Shown here: piece after piece, positions 8,934-16,810 of the stretch | How positions within the stretch are numbered: position 1 is the stretch's first letter | How the letters are laid out: the number at the start of each line of letters is the position of its first letter | Assembly: GCF_000296695.1 (NCBI RefSeq) | Contig: NZ_BAFK01000008.1 | Location: 1-64,000 of the forward strand | Source: Rheinheimera nanhaiensis E407-8 | GTDB lineage: Bacteria > Pseudomonadota > Gammaproteobacteria > Enterobacterales > Alteromonadaceae | Direction: 5' to 3' | Length of the DNA stretch: 64,000 nucleotides | The notes under the pieces: generated by a model | What the model was told of the DNA's origin: nothing | What the model saw: only the letters and a program-made list of their open reading frames with translations | Databases searched by the model: none | Made by a program: the position numbers and the translations under genes

Positions 8934-10348
8934 GCGGGTTTTTCCTCTAACAATGGTAGCCGAACCCGGATACAGACATCGGCGTAAATCACATCAACTA
9001 TATCAGCATGGCCGCCCAATAAGCGGGCGCAATCGGCAACAATAGACAGCCCCAGCCCCGAGCCTTGCACCGAGTCAAACCTGGGTGTGGTACCGCGCTG
9101 AAACGGCTCAAACAGTTTTTCCCGCAGCGCAGTGGGAATAGGGTTGCCATTATTGGCCACATCTAACACCAGCTGGTGTTCCTGCTGATACAACTTCACC
9201 CACACCGGGCTGCCCTGGCTACCATAAGCCTGGGCATTGTTAATCAGGTTATCCAGTATGCGGCGAAACAGGGTGGCGTCTGTGTATATGGTGCTTAAGC
9301 TGCAGCTAAGTTCAATACTCTGGCCGCGCTGTTGCAGCGACAGCGCATGGTCGTTAAAGCAGTCGGTAAACAGTTGCTGCGGCGAGTGCCAGGCGGGCTC
9401 GGGCTTGGCCTGTTGCAGCAGCCGGTTGTAATCCAGTAGTTGTTCGGTCAGGACGCTTAAGCGGTCGGCACTGCCATTTAGCAGGCCAACCACTTCCAGT
9501 TGTTGGGCGTTAAGCGGGCCAACCAGTTGTTCGCTCAGTAGCGAGCAGCCCTCACGGATACTCGACAGCGGCGTTTTTAGCTCATGCGAGGCGTGGCGCA
9601 GTAAAATCAGCCGCAGCGCTTCCAGTTGTTGTAAGCGTGAGCTAAGCCAGCGTAATTGCTCGCCCAGTTCAGTCAGCTCGCGCGGGCCGGTCAGTTTTTC
9701 ATCCGGAAACTGATGTTGTTGGCCAATGGCGCGGATCATTTTATCCAGTTTGCGCACCGGCGCGGTAATGCGGCCCGATGCCCACAGCACCAGCAACAGT
9801 GTCAGCAGCACCAGTGCCACCGTTTGCCAGGCCAGCTGTTGCTGGCTTGCTACGACAAAGCGTTGCTGCTGCTGCAGGTTTTGCTCCAGCAATAACCATA
9901 TTTGCTGCGTCAGTTGTTGTTGCTGCAAGCGGAACTGCTGAATCACCGGCTCCAGCTCGCTGCTGCTAAGCGCATTGAAATTATCCAGCAGCAAGGCCAG
10001 CTGATACTGTTGCTGCTGGCACAGCTGTGGCTGACCGACATTGTCGCATACCTGTTGTAACAAGGTGCCATAGCTGTCCAGGTGGGTGCGTGCTACCCGG
10101 GCCAGCGCATCGGTTTTCACCACTGCATGCTGGCGCACGGCGCGCTCGATATCGACCACCAGGTTCTGCATATTTTCGGCCCGGCGTACACTGGCCACCG
10201 AGGTTTCCGCCTCGGCCACGGCGTTCTGGCTGACGCCACTCAGTGCTTTATGGCTTTGCCATAGCAGTACTGCTACCGGAATAAGGGCGAGAAAAAAGCT
10301 CAGTAGTACCAGCTGGCGCAGGGACGCCGTTTGCAATGAAAAGCGCAT
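8930..10348 (-). CDS. glrK: Sensor histidine kinase GlrK (QseE)
   Basis: A 472-residue inner-membrane kinase. TM1 is at about 12-32, followed by a helical, Gln-rich periplasmic segment of about 140 residues. TM2 is 'VALVLLTLLLVLWASG', then a HAMP linker, then a HisKA box 'LRHASHELKTPLSSI' with the phospho-acceptor His. The HATPase domain shows N box 'RILDNLINNA' and G boxes 'DVANNGNP' and 'GSGLGLSIV'. It would phosphorylate GlrR. It is first in the operon with qseG and glrR. The promoter must lie in the 75 bp between its start and the terminator of the preceding small gene. Confidence 0.88.
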   Translation of the reverse strand: MRFSLQTASLRQLVLLSFFLALIPVAVLLWQSHKALSGVSQNAVAEAETSVASVRRAENMQNLVVDIERAVRQHAVVKTDALARVARTHLDSYGTLLQQVCDNVGQPQLCQQQQYQLALLLDNFNALSSSELEPVIQQFRLQQQQLTQQIWLLLEQNLQQQQRFVVASQQQLAWQTVALVLLTLLLVLWASGRITAPVRKLDKMIRAIGQQHQFPDEKLTGPRELTELGEQLRWLSSRLQQLEALRLILLRHASHELKTPLSSIREGCSLLSEQLVGPLNAQQLEVVGLLNGSADRLSVLTEQLLDYNRLLQQAKPEPAWHSPQQLFTDCFNDHALSLQQRGQSIELSCSLSTIYTDATLFRRILDNLINNAQAYGSQGSPVWVKLYQQEHQLVLDVANNGNPIPTALREKLFEPFQRGTTPRFDSVQGSGLGLSIVADCARLLGGHADIVDVIYADVCIRVRLPLLEEKPA

Positions 10349-10390
10349 AGTTTGATGTCTTAATGCTAAGGCCTGTAAGCATACCTTATT

Positions 10391-10434
10391 TTAGCGGCAA
10401 AAAAAAAAGCCATTAGCGGCACAAAAAAAAGGCC
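10391..10434. repeat. Tandem 22-bp repeat with A-tracts upstream of glrK
   Basis: Two adjacent copies of TTAGCGGCAMAAAAAAAAR-like sequence start at 10391 and 10413. Each ends in a run of A on the plus strand, that is T-tracts in the direction of the minus-strand genes. The second copy supplies the T-tract of the terminator at 10423-10450. It is probably a local duplication in the glrK upstream region. Confidence 0.6.
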
Positions 10435-10450
10435 AGTGGGGTGCTGGCCT
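10423..10450 (-). terminator. Terminator of the small membrane-protein gene
   Basis: Read on the minus strand, AGGCCAG / CTGGCCT (10430-10436 and 10444-10450) forms a 7-bp stem with a 7-nt loop followed by eight T. It separates the small gene from glrK. Confidence 0.82.
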
Positions 10451-10500
10451 GACAAAAATTCAGCACTGAGGCTGAACTCATGGGATGGGGGCGTAGCGGC

Positions 10501-10701
10501 TTAAGCCGCTTTCGCCAGATAAGCTGGGGTGTAAACCGCCTGTGGCTGCGGCTGCACCAGTTCAGGCTGTGCTGTGGCCAATTGTGCCTGCTCCCACGCC
10601 AGCACGCTGTCGTTATGCAGGTTTACCCGGCGCAGCATCGTAATGACTACGGCAACATTAGCCAGTAAAAACAGTACGGTACCTAATAAGAACAAATCCA
10701 T
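10501..10701 (-). CDS. Small single-pass membrane protein (66 aa), candidate sigma-54/GlrR target
   Basis: I recognise no family. ATG at 10701 is preceded at 5-nt distance by a consensus GGAGG (10711-10707); the frame-compatible GTG at 10707 overlaps that site and is unlikely. The protein has one hydrophobic helix at about residues 3-22 ('LFLLGTVLFLLANVAVVI'), then 'MLRRVNL' as a positive stop, then a polar Gln/Pro/Ala-rich tail, suggesting an N-out or hairpin-free anchor with a cytoplasmic tail. The gene has its own terminator, a roughly 120-nt leader with a long hairpin, and a sigma-54-type promoter, so it is a discrete unit directly upstream of glrK-qseG-glrR. Real expression is likely; the function is unknown. 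Confidence 0.7.
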   Translation of the reverse strand: MDLFLLGTVLFLLANVAVVITMLRRVNLHNDSVLAWEQAQLATAQPELVQPQPQAVYTPAYLAKAA

Positions 10702-10756
10702 AACCACCTCCGTTAGGTGCAGCCGTTACGTCGTTGGCTGCGTTAACACGGTTTGA

Positions 10757-10810
10757 AGGAGAATGTGGCAAAGGCAATATGAGTGTTGCTTGCGCTTGCG
10801 ACATTCTCCT
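10757..10810 (-). repeat. Long inverted repeat in the leader of the small membrane-protein gene
   Basis: AGGAGAATGTGGCAA (10757-10771) and TTGCGACATTCTCCT (10796-10810) are complementary at 14 of 15 positions with a 24-nt spacer. If transcription starts near 10823 this is a hairpin in the 5' leader about 55 nt before the start codon. There is no T-tract, so it is not a simple terminator. Confidence 0.75.
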
Positions 10811-10833
10811 GTAACGTCGCGTGCTTTAACTAA

Positions 10834-10850
10834 TACAAACAGCGTGCCAA
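10834..10850 (-). promoter_or_regulatory. Sigma-54 (RpoN) -24/-12 promoter
   Basis: The minus strand reads TTGGCACGCTGTTTGTA. Against the consensus TGGCACG-N4-TTGCW it matches at every fixed position except TTGT for TTGC. The GG and GT dinucleotides have the required 10-nt spacing. The predicted start is near 10823, about 120 nt before the small protein's ATG. The neighbouring operon encodes a sigma-54 activator (GlrR). Confidence 0.7.
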
Positions 10851-10924
10851 GGTTGAAAGGTGATTTTTATTTGTTTAAAAACAATGGTTTAGATTGGCTC
10901 TAAGCGGTGTTGCTAGCAGGGGAG

Positions 10925-10960
10925 GCTATTAACTGTTGCTAAATGGCGACAGTTAATAGC
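10925..10960 (-). promoter_or_regulatory. Probable activator-binding palindrome (GlrR-like upstream site)
   Basis: A perfect 12-bp inverted repeat GCTATTAACTGT / ACAGTTAATAGC (10925-10936 and 10949-10960) is centred about 120 bp upstream of the start predicted for the sigma-54 promoter. Inside it, TGTT-N10-GACA (10934-10951) matches the E. coli GlrR site TGTC-N10-GACA at 7 of 8 bases. The rest of 10851-11039 is AT-rich intergenic sequence containing another short repeat, GACAC/GTGTC (11013-11017 and 11026-11030), and no gene. The palindrome could instead be a structure in the 3' end of the adenosine deaminase message. Confidence 0.55.
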
Positions 10961-11039
10961 ACTTAATTTGAGTACTGTTATAAATCAATAACTTAAGCTG
11001 TATGCTTTTTGCGACACTATTTTATGTGTCTGATTTTAT

Positions 11040-12266
11040 TTAAATAAATCCATAGCGCTGCGCTACGCGATCAAAATATTCCAGACACTGCTTGGCGTAC
11101 TCGCGCTTTTCCACATAGCTGCCAGGGAAAAAGCTCTTTTTAAAGCCATAGGCCACTATGTCTTTTAAGCGCTTTAGCGGTATATCAAAGTTATCCAGTG
11201 CCAGTTGATACTCGCGGCTGACAGTGGTGTTAGACACCAGGCGGTTGTCGGTACAAATGACAGTGGCCATGCGGTTATCCAGCATGGCTTTAAATTTATG
11301 CTGCTTAATATCGCTAATCGCCGGGTTGGTTTGCAGGTTACTGGTTAAGCACACTTCTATCGCTATGCGCTTATCGGCAATATAGGAGGCCAGGTTGCGG
11401 ATATAGGCGGCTTTATCGGTAATATCCGGATCGGTAATCATCTGTGGGATAAACATCGAGTAGCCGTGGCCAATACGGTCGGCATAGCATTCGGTAATGG
11501 CTTCAAACACGCTTTCGGCGCCATAGGCTTCGCCGGCGTGCAGGGTTTTTAGCAAAAAATGCTGGTGGGCATACTCGTACACTTCTTTAAATTTGCTGGC
11601 CGGGTAGCCGCTTTCCTGGCCAGCCAGATCCAGCCCGACAATAGGTACGCCTTCTTCATCACGCAGCCGCACACTGGCGCGCACCAGCTCCATTGCTGCC
11701 AGTTTAATCACATCCATCGGGGCAAAATCGCGCATCAGCTGAAACAGGTTGGTGTAATAGGGCGAGAAGCCTTTATCGCCAAACATCCGCATGGCGCAGT
11801 TAATAATGCCGTAAGCAAAGGGGGGTTTGTGGCCACTAAGTACCACCTCGCTGCGGTTGTATTCGCTCATTGCCCGCTTTAGGCCGTTATTTACCGCATG
11901 CATTACGCGGTCAAAATCGATGCCGTTAGCTAAATCAATCAATAACTGCGGCGCAAAGCGCACTTCTATATAGTTAACGCCTTCAAGCTGGTTATCAATG
12001 GCCAGCTCGTAGGCCGCGCGCTCCAGGTTTTCCATATCGCGCAGCACAGCGCAGGTGTACTGAAAGCAGTGCAGGTACTCGCCCAGGTTGTTGTATTTTT
12101 CTTTAAACACCCGCTGTTTAAGGCCTTCCACACTATCAGCTGGCAGTTTAGTGCCGGTGCGTTTGGCCATTTCAAGTAAACTGTCCAGCCGCAGGCTGCC
12201 ATCCAGATGCAGGTGCAGATCAGATTTGGGCATCTCTTTAATAAATTCAGCAGAATAACGTGGCAT
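11040..12266 (-). CDS. add: Adenosine deaminase
   Basis: 408 residues. I chose ATG 12266 because AAGGAG lies 7 nt upstream and the metal-binding motif then sits near the N-terminus as expected; the frame stays open further upstream but with no ribosome site. Family motifs: 'SDLHLHLDGSL' (zinc-binding HxH), 'HAGEAYG' with the catalytic-region His/Glu, 'DRIGHG', 'EVCLTSNLQTN' and the Asp-containing 'VICTDNRLVSNT'. It converts adenosine (or deoxyadenosine) to inosine in purine salvage. It is about 75 residues longer than E. coli Add, mainly through insertions before the HAGE motif. It stands alone. Confidence 0.88.
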   Translation of the reverse strand: MPRYSAEFIKEMPKSDLHLHLDGSLRLDSLLEMAKRTGTKLPADSVEGLKQRVFKEKYNNLGEYLHCFQYTCAVLRDMENLERAAYELAIDNQLEGVNYIEVRFAPQLLIDLANGIDFDRVMHAVNNGLKRAMSEYNRSEVVLSGHKPPFAYGIINCAMRMFGDKGFSPYYTNLFQLMRDFAPMDVIKLAAMELVRASVRLRDEEGVPIVGLDLAGQESGYPASKFKEVYEYAHQHFLLKTLHAGEAYGAESVFEAITECYADRIGHGYSMFIPQMITDPDITDKAAYIRNLASYIADKRIAIEVCLTSNLQTNPAISDIKQHKFKAMLDNRMATVICTDNRLVSNTTVSREYQLALDNFDIPLKRLKDIVAYGFKKSFFPGSYVEKREYAKQCLEYFDRVAQRYGFI

Positions 12267-12407
12267 AACGGCTCCTTTACTCAGTTGGCTATAAGTGTAC
12301 CGCAGTTTTAGCGCTTTTCGTCGGCAAAACACGCCGGCAGTGCCGTTAAACGGTTGCCGCTGGCGAAAAACTGGCTTACAACAGCAACATAACAACAGGG
12401 AAACCAG

Positions 12408-12482
12408 ATGAAATTAGTGCTATCTGTACTGGCGCTGGCCGGCCGCCAAACGCCGTGGCATAGTAGTGCGCCGGGGTTTTAG
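12408..12482 (+). CDS. Possible 24-residue leader or remnant ORF followed by a terminator
   Basis: ATG 12408 opens a 24-codon frame beginning 'MKLVLSVLALAG', like the start of a lipoprotein signal peptide, then 'RQTPWHSSAPGF' and stop. It is on the strand opposite to add, starts about 140 bp from the add start codon, and is followed directly by a plus-strand terminator (12497-12536). It could be a small expressed peptide, a short RNA, or the stump of a deleted lipoprotein gene (the lipobox Cys would fall where Arg now is). Low confidence as a real gene. Confidence 0.3.
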   Translation: MKLVLSVLALAGRQTPWHSSAPGF

Positions 12483-12496
12483 TTTTTGTAACACAG

Positions 12497-12536
12497 TGCA
12501 GGCAGCAGGAAATTTGCTGCCTGCATTCACTTTTTC
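12497..12536 (+). terminator. Terminator-like hairpin between add and the heme receptor
   Basis: A perfect 11-bp stem TGCAGGCAGCA / TGCTGCCTGCA (12497-12507 and 12515-12525) has a 7-nt loop, with TTTTTCT starting 5 nt after it on the plus strand. There is no T-tract on the minus strand. It would stop a plus-strand transcript coming from the add upstream region; it could also act as a 3' end structure for the receptor gene on the minus strand. Confidence 0.6.
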
Positions 12537-12542
12537 TCAGCG

Positions 12543-14762
12543 TTAAAAGCGATAACTTAGGCTGGCGGTGATATTGCGCCCCGGCTGGGTGAACTGGCCC
12601 AGGTTTTCTGCCACGGAGCGCCCGCGCACCTCAGATGCCGACCAGATCTTGCGGTCAGTCAGGTTAAATATCCCCAGATTTAAACGCCAGTCGGCGGCCA
12701 GGTTCAGGTGGCCCAGCAGATCCAGGCTAACATAACCGGGTGCCGCAAAAGGCTGAGTGGCATTCGCCTCAGCGGGCCGGGCTACCGTAGCGCGCTTTAC
12801 TGCTGTGGTGATCAGCTCCAGTGACCAGTTATCATCCGGTAAGCCGTAACCTACCCCAACCACGGCCTGTGGCGGCATGATGGAGTCCAGTGGTTGGCCA
12901 GTGCTGCTATCTTTGCTATCCAGCCAGCTTAGCGCGGTAGTGACGCGCAGGCTGTTAAGTAAAGCGTGCTGTTGCAGTGGGTACCAGTTAATGCGGGCAT
13001 CCGCGCCGCGTATCGTGACCTTATCCAGGTTACGGGCCTGAAACTCCAGCAAGCCGGTAGCCGGGTTAAAGCCTTTAACTGCCAGCGACTCAATAAAGTT
13101 GTCGTAGCGGTTGTGGTAAAGGCTTAACTCCCAGTCCAGGCTGTCCAGCCGGGCGCGAATGCCCAGCTCCCAGCTTTTTACCCGTTCAGGCGCCAAATTG
13201 GCATTAGGTAGCGAGGTGTAACCGCCGGCAAAATTGGTAAAACCAACGTTGATATCGTCAAAGGGCGGGATGCGAAAGCCTTCAGCAAACTGGCTCCATA
13301 AGGTGTACTGCGAATTAAGCCGGTATAGCGCGCCTAATTTGGCCGACACTTCGCTGTCGGAATAAGACTGGGTTTCAACACCGGGGTTGGCGCTGCTAAA
13401 CAGCGCGTCGGCTTTGGGCGACAGGTTAAATTTATCATAGCGCAGGCCGGGTGACAGTGTCAGTTTGCCGTCCAGCAGACGCATTTCGTCCTGCACAAAT
13501 AAGGCCACTTCGCGCGCGGCTGAGCGTGGAAAGTCGCGGGTCGGGAATACGCTGCCCTCAGGCAGCACGTCGCCGTTATCCGCACGGCGGGTGGCCCCAT
13601 CGCGCAGCGAATTGCTGTCCGTTAGCTGCAGCTCTGAGCCATAAATCAGGTAATGGTTGGCAAAAGCTTTGTCGAATTGCAGGCTGGCACCGCGCGCACG
13701 CTGGCTAAACTCGCTATGGCGGCTGCGTAGCATGTCAATCGGGGCCGGGGCTTGCTGGCTTGGTGCGCCAAAGCGCTGCTCAAAGCTGTCTTGTTCGGTG
13801 TCTGACTGCTGCCAGTAAAGCCGTGTCAGCAGTTTATCAAAGGCGGCCAGCTCACCGTTAAACTGGTAATTGAATTGTAGCCGGCTGCGCTGGCGCTGGT
13901 CATCGCCCTGGCTGGCGTCAATTCTGACACCGCGCACCAGCGTGCCAACCTGCGACAGCAGCTCGGTTTTACTGTCGCCCTGCAAGTGATCGGCGATAAA
14001 GCTGAATTGCTGTGTCGCAGAGGGGCTGTAAATTAACTTTGCCTGGCCACTTTGGCTGCGCTGACGCTGCGGCTCGGCCATCAGACGCTCACTGCCGGTT
14101 TCTGGGCCATGGTCAAAATAGCTTTCGGTTTCACTACCCTGCCGGCGGCTGGCACTGAGTAACCACTGCCAGTTGCCCTGTACTGCAGCAAGTTGGCCGC
14201 TTAGCCAGCCTTCGTCGGCAGCGCTGGCGTAGCCCAGTTTCACTTTGCCGGCTAAGGACTCGCCGGTGGCGACCATGTCTTTCGGTGCTTTGCTGCTAAA
14301 AGCGACTACACCGCCAATAGCATCACTGCCATACAGGGTTGAGGCCGGGCCACGAATGATCTCTACCGACTGCAGCAAATCGATATCGATAAAGTCACGC
14401 CGTGCTGATAATGCCGGGCCAAAGCTAAACTCATCAGCCAGCGGCACACCGTCCAGCAGCATTAATACTCTGTCACCGTTAATGCCGCGAATATTAAAGC
14501 CGGCTAAGCCAAAGCGACCACCACCTTCCACGCTGACGCCGGGCTCGTAGCGTACCAGATCGCGGATATCGGTCATCAGCTGCTGCTGCATGGTGTCGCT
14601 GTCGATAAAGCTGACGTAGGACGCTATTTCGTTAATGTCGCGTTCGCTGCGGCTGGCCGTCACACTGATGTGCTCTATCGCTTCTTCGGCCGAGACTACT
14701 GGCAGCATGGCGTTGCTTAACGATACGGCTGTCAGGCAGAGCCAGGGAATACGCTTGATCAT
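12543..14762 (-). CDS. TonB-dependent heme/hemoglobin receptor
   Basis: A 739-residue outer-membrane receptor with a signal peptide ending near 'VVSAEE'. The plug domain has 'EHISVTASRSERDINEI', 'FNIRGINGDRVLMLLDGVPL' and 'VEIIRGPASTLYGSDAIGGVV', as in the hemoglobin/transferrin/lactoferrin receptor family. In the barrel, 'FRIPPFDD' and 'LPNANLAPE' correspond to the FRAP/NPNL segment with which heme receptors bind their ligand. It ends in 'SLSYRF'. It is divergent from hmuTUV-hugZ with a Fur box between, so the whole locus forms a heme-iron acquisition system. AAGAGG lies 5 nt before ATG 14762. Confidence 0.88.
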   Translation of the reverse strand: MIKRIPWLCLTAVSLSNAMLPVVSAEEAIEHISVTASRSERDINEIASYVSFIDSDTMQQQLMTDIRDLVRYEPGVSVEGGGRFGLAGFNIRGINGDRVLMLLDGVPLADEFSFGPALSARRDFIDIDLLQSVEIIRGPASTLYGSDAIGGVVAFSSKAPKDMVATGESLAGKVKLGYASAADEGWLSGQLAAVQGNWQWLLSASRRQGSETESYFDHGPETGSERLMAEPQRQRSQSGQAKLIYSPSATQQFSFIADHLQGDSKTELLSQVGTLVRGVRIDASQGDDQRQRSRLQFNYQFNGELAAFDKLLTRLYWQQSDTEQDSFEQRFGAPSQQAPAPIDMLRSRHSEFSQRARGASLQFDKAFANHYLIYGSELQLTDSNSLRDGATRRADNGDVLPEGSVFPTRDFPRSAAREVALFVQDEMRLLDGKLTLSPGLRYDKFNLSPKADALFSSANPGVETQSYSDSEVSAKLGALYRLNSQYTLWSQFAEGFRIPPFDDINVGFTNFAGGYTSLPNANLAPERVKSWELGIRARLDSLDWELSLYHNRYDNFIESLAVKGFNPATGLLEFQARNLDKVTIRGADARINWYPLQQHALLNSLRVTTALSWLDSKDSSTGQPLDSIMPPQAVVGVGYGLPDDNWSLELITTAVKRATVARPAEANATQPFAAPGYVSLDLLGHLNLAADWRLNLGIFNLTDRKIWSASEVRGRSVAENLGQFTQPGRNITASLSYRF

Positions 14763-14805
14763 TTTTACCTCTTGAACATGGCTGGGTTATTTGCGAGAAT
14801 CGGAT

Positions 14806-14824
14806 CCTAATGATAATTATTCGT
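14806..14824. promoter_or_regulatory. Fur box between heme receptor and hmuTUV
   Basis: A 19-bp site centred on TAATGATAATTATT matches the Fur consensus GATAATGATAATCATTATC at 13 of 19 positions, including the whole TAATGATAAT core. It lies in the 85-bp divergent gap, so it can control both transcripts. Confidence 0.72.
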
Positions 14825-14847
14825 ATTTGCAATAACGAGGTGGAGAA

Positions 14848-15690
14848 ATGTATCGTTACACCCAGCTGCTGTGTCTTGCTGTCGTGTTGCTTTTCGTGGT
14901 GCGCCCTGCTGGCGCAGCGCCAGAGCGTATTGTTGCCGCCGGTGGCAGCGTCACTGAGGTGTTGTTTGCCTTGGGCCTGGGTGAGCAGCTGGTCGCGGTT
15001 GATACCTCCAGTGTGTATCCGCAAGCCGCCACCCGCCTGCCGAAAATTGGCTATTACCGCCAGCTAAGCCCGGAGGGGGTACTGGCGCAGCAGCCTACCG
15101 TGCTGGTGGGCCACAGCCAGATGGGGCCGGCAGAGGTGTTAGCGCAAATTGCCGCGATGGGGATAGAAGTAGTGAATGTGCCACATGGCTATCAAACGGA
15201 CAGCCTGTATCAGTTAATTACCACCCTGGCCCAGCGCTTTAACCGCCAGCAGCAAGGGGCCAGCTTAGTGGCCGAGATTCGTCAGCAGCTAAGCCAATTA
15301 GAAGGGCAGCACGTAACGCCAGTGGCCATGGCATTTCTGGTGTCGGTAGGCGAGCGCGGTTTAATGGCTGCAGGCAGCAATACTATGCCAGACGCCTTGT
15401 TTGACAGCGCCGGTATCACCAATGCATTTGGCGCAGTAGCGGGCTATCAGCCGGTGTCGGTCGAGGCGCTGATGGCTGGCGCACCGACGCACTTGCTGGT
15501 GCCGGCTCACGCTGCTGCGGGCCAGAGCGCGGCGCAGTTGTGTCAGTTGCCGGCGTTACGGTTTTGGGCGCAGCAACAGGGGTGTCAGCTGAGTATTGTC
15601 GACCCACTGATTTTTATGGGACTGAGCCCGCGCTTACCGCAGGCGGTTGCCCAGTTACAGCAGTTGGCGAAGGGAAAGGCGGATGAGTGA
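14848..15690 (+). CDS. hmuT: Periplasmic heme-binding protein of heme ABC transporter
   Basis: 280 residues with a signal peptide ending 'RPAGAA'. It then shows the class III binding-protein pattern seen in HmuT/HutB: 'RIVAAGGSVTEVLFALGLGEQLVAVDTSSVYP', described here by its key elements 'GGSVTEVLFALG' and 'VAVDTSS', then 'LPKIGYYRQLSPEGVLA' and 'GHSQMGPAEVL'. It collects heme delivered by the outer-membrane receptor and hands it to HmuUV. It is first gene of a tight operon, overlapping hmuU by 8 bp, and lies just downstream of the Fur box. Confidence 0.87.
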   Translation: MYRYTQLLCLAVVLLFVVRPAGAAPERIVAAGGSVTEVLFALGLGEQLVAVDTSSVYPQAATRLPKIGYYRQLSPEGVLAQQPTVLVGHSQMGPAEVLAQIAAMGIEVVNVPHGYQTDSLYQLITTLAQRFNRQQQGASLVAEIRQQLSQLEGQHVTPVAMAFLVSVGERGLMAAGSNTMPDALFDSAGITNAFGAVAGYQPVSVEALMAGAPTHLLVPAHAAAGQSAAQLCQLPALRFWAQQQGCQLSIVDPLIFMGLSPRLPQAVAQLQQLAKGKADE

Positions 15691-16810
15691 GCTGTCATCA
15701 CGCTCTTTTGTTGCAACAGCTGAGCCGGGCGGCCCGGTGTTGCCGTTGCCGGCGCAGTTACAGGCCGCTCTGGCGCAGAAAAGCCGCCAACAGCGGCGCA
15801 CCTTGCTGACACTGGCATTGCTGGTAGTGCTGTTAATGCTGCTGTCATTAACGCAGGGCGCTATGCCGATTGATGCAGCAGAGGTTGTTACCAGCTTGCT
15901 GGGCGGCGTGAACGGCGGGCCCGGCAATTTTGCCCAGCAGGTGATCTGGGATATTCGCCTGCCCAGAGTCGTGCTGACGGCCATTACCGGTGCCGGCCTG
16001 GCCGTGTGTGGTGCGGTAATGCAGGGTATTTGTCGTAACCCGCTGGCCGACCCCGGCCTGATTGGCGTCTCTTCCGGAGCGGCCTTGTTTGCCGCTTTGG
16101 TGATGGTGTTTGATCTCAGCTGGTTTTTGCCAGCGCCGCTGCAGCCGGTACTGCTTTCGCTGGCGGCCTTTGTTGGTGCTTTACTGATAAGCCTGCTGGT
16201 GTTCCGGCTGGCGCACACGGCACTGGGGCTAAACACCTTATTGCTGATTCTGGCCGGAGTGGCGATTAATGCTTTGGTGGGCACCATTATGGGCTTACTG
16301 GCTTTTATTGCTGACGACGGCACTCTGCGGTTAATTACCTTCTGGAGTATGGGCAGCTATGCCGGCAGTAACTGGGCGCAGGTGATGCTGGTGGCTCTGG
16401 GTGTCAGCGCGCCGCTGTTGCTGCTATGGCGTTATCGCACTGCGCTTACCCTGATGCTGGGGGGCGAGCAGGACGCCCAGTATCTGGGAGTAGAGGTACA
16501 ACAGATTAAACGGCTTAGCTTATTGTGTGTGGCACTGCTAACCGCCGTCAGTGTTTGCTTTACCGGTATTGTTGGTTTTGTCGGCCTGGTGACACCGCAT
16601 ATTTGCCGTTTGCTGACTGGGCCAGACTTGCGCAGCTTGATCCCCCTTAGCGCGCTGGCCGGTGCCTTACTGGTAACGGGCGCTGATACCTTAGCCCGTA
16701 TTGTGATTATGCCGGCCGAATTGCCGGTTGGTCTGGTTACCTCCATGCTGGGCGTGCCGTTTTTCCTCTACTTGCTGTTGCAGTACCGCCGTGGGGCACG
16801 CCATGTTTAA
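15683..16810 (+). CDS. hmuU: Heme ABC transporter permease (FecCD family)
   Basis: 375 residues. ATG 15683 is preferred because an AAGGGAAAGG stretch precedes it; an in-frame ATG at 15647 lies deep inside hmuT. After a short polar N-terminus there are about ten membrane helices. FecCD signatures include 'DIRLPRVVLTAITGAGLAVCG', abbreviated here to 'RLPRV' and 'AGLAVCGAVMQ', then 'NPLADPGLIGVSSGA' and 'GFVGLVTPHI'. It forms the inner-membrane channel with HmuV and overlaps hmuV by 8 bp, implying translational coupling. Confidence 0.88.
   Translation: MSELSSRSFVATAEPGGPVLPLPAQLQAALAQKSRQQRRTLLTLALLVVLLMLLSLTQGAMPIDAAEVVTSLLGGVNGGPGNFAQQVIWDIRLPRVVLTAITGAGLAVCGAVMQGICRNPLADPGLIGVSSGAALFAALVMVFDLSWFLPAPLQPVLLSLAAFVGALLISLLVFRLAHTALGLNTLLLILAGVAINALVGTIMGLLAFIADDGTLRLITFWSMGSYAGSNWAQVMLVALGVSAPLLLLWRYRTALTLMLGGEQDAQYLGVEVQQIKRLSLLCVALLTAVSVCFTGIVGFVGLVTPHICRLLTGPDLRSLIPLSALAGALLVTGADTLARIVIMPAELPVGLVTSMLGVPFFLYLLLQYRRGARHV

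Noticed and set aside
11013-11030. GACAC-N8-GTGTC as a second GlrR site
   Set aside because: Half-site order and spacing do not fit TGTC-N10-GACA; it could be any short palindrome or part of the add 3' end.
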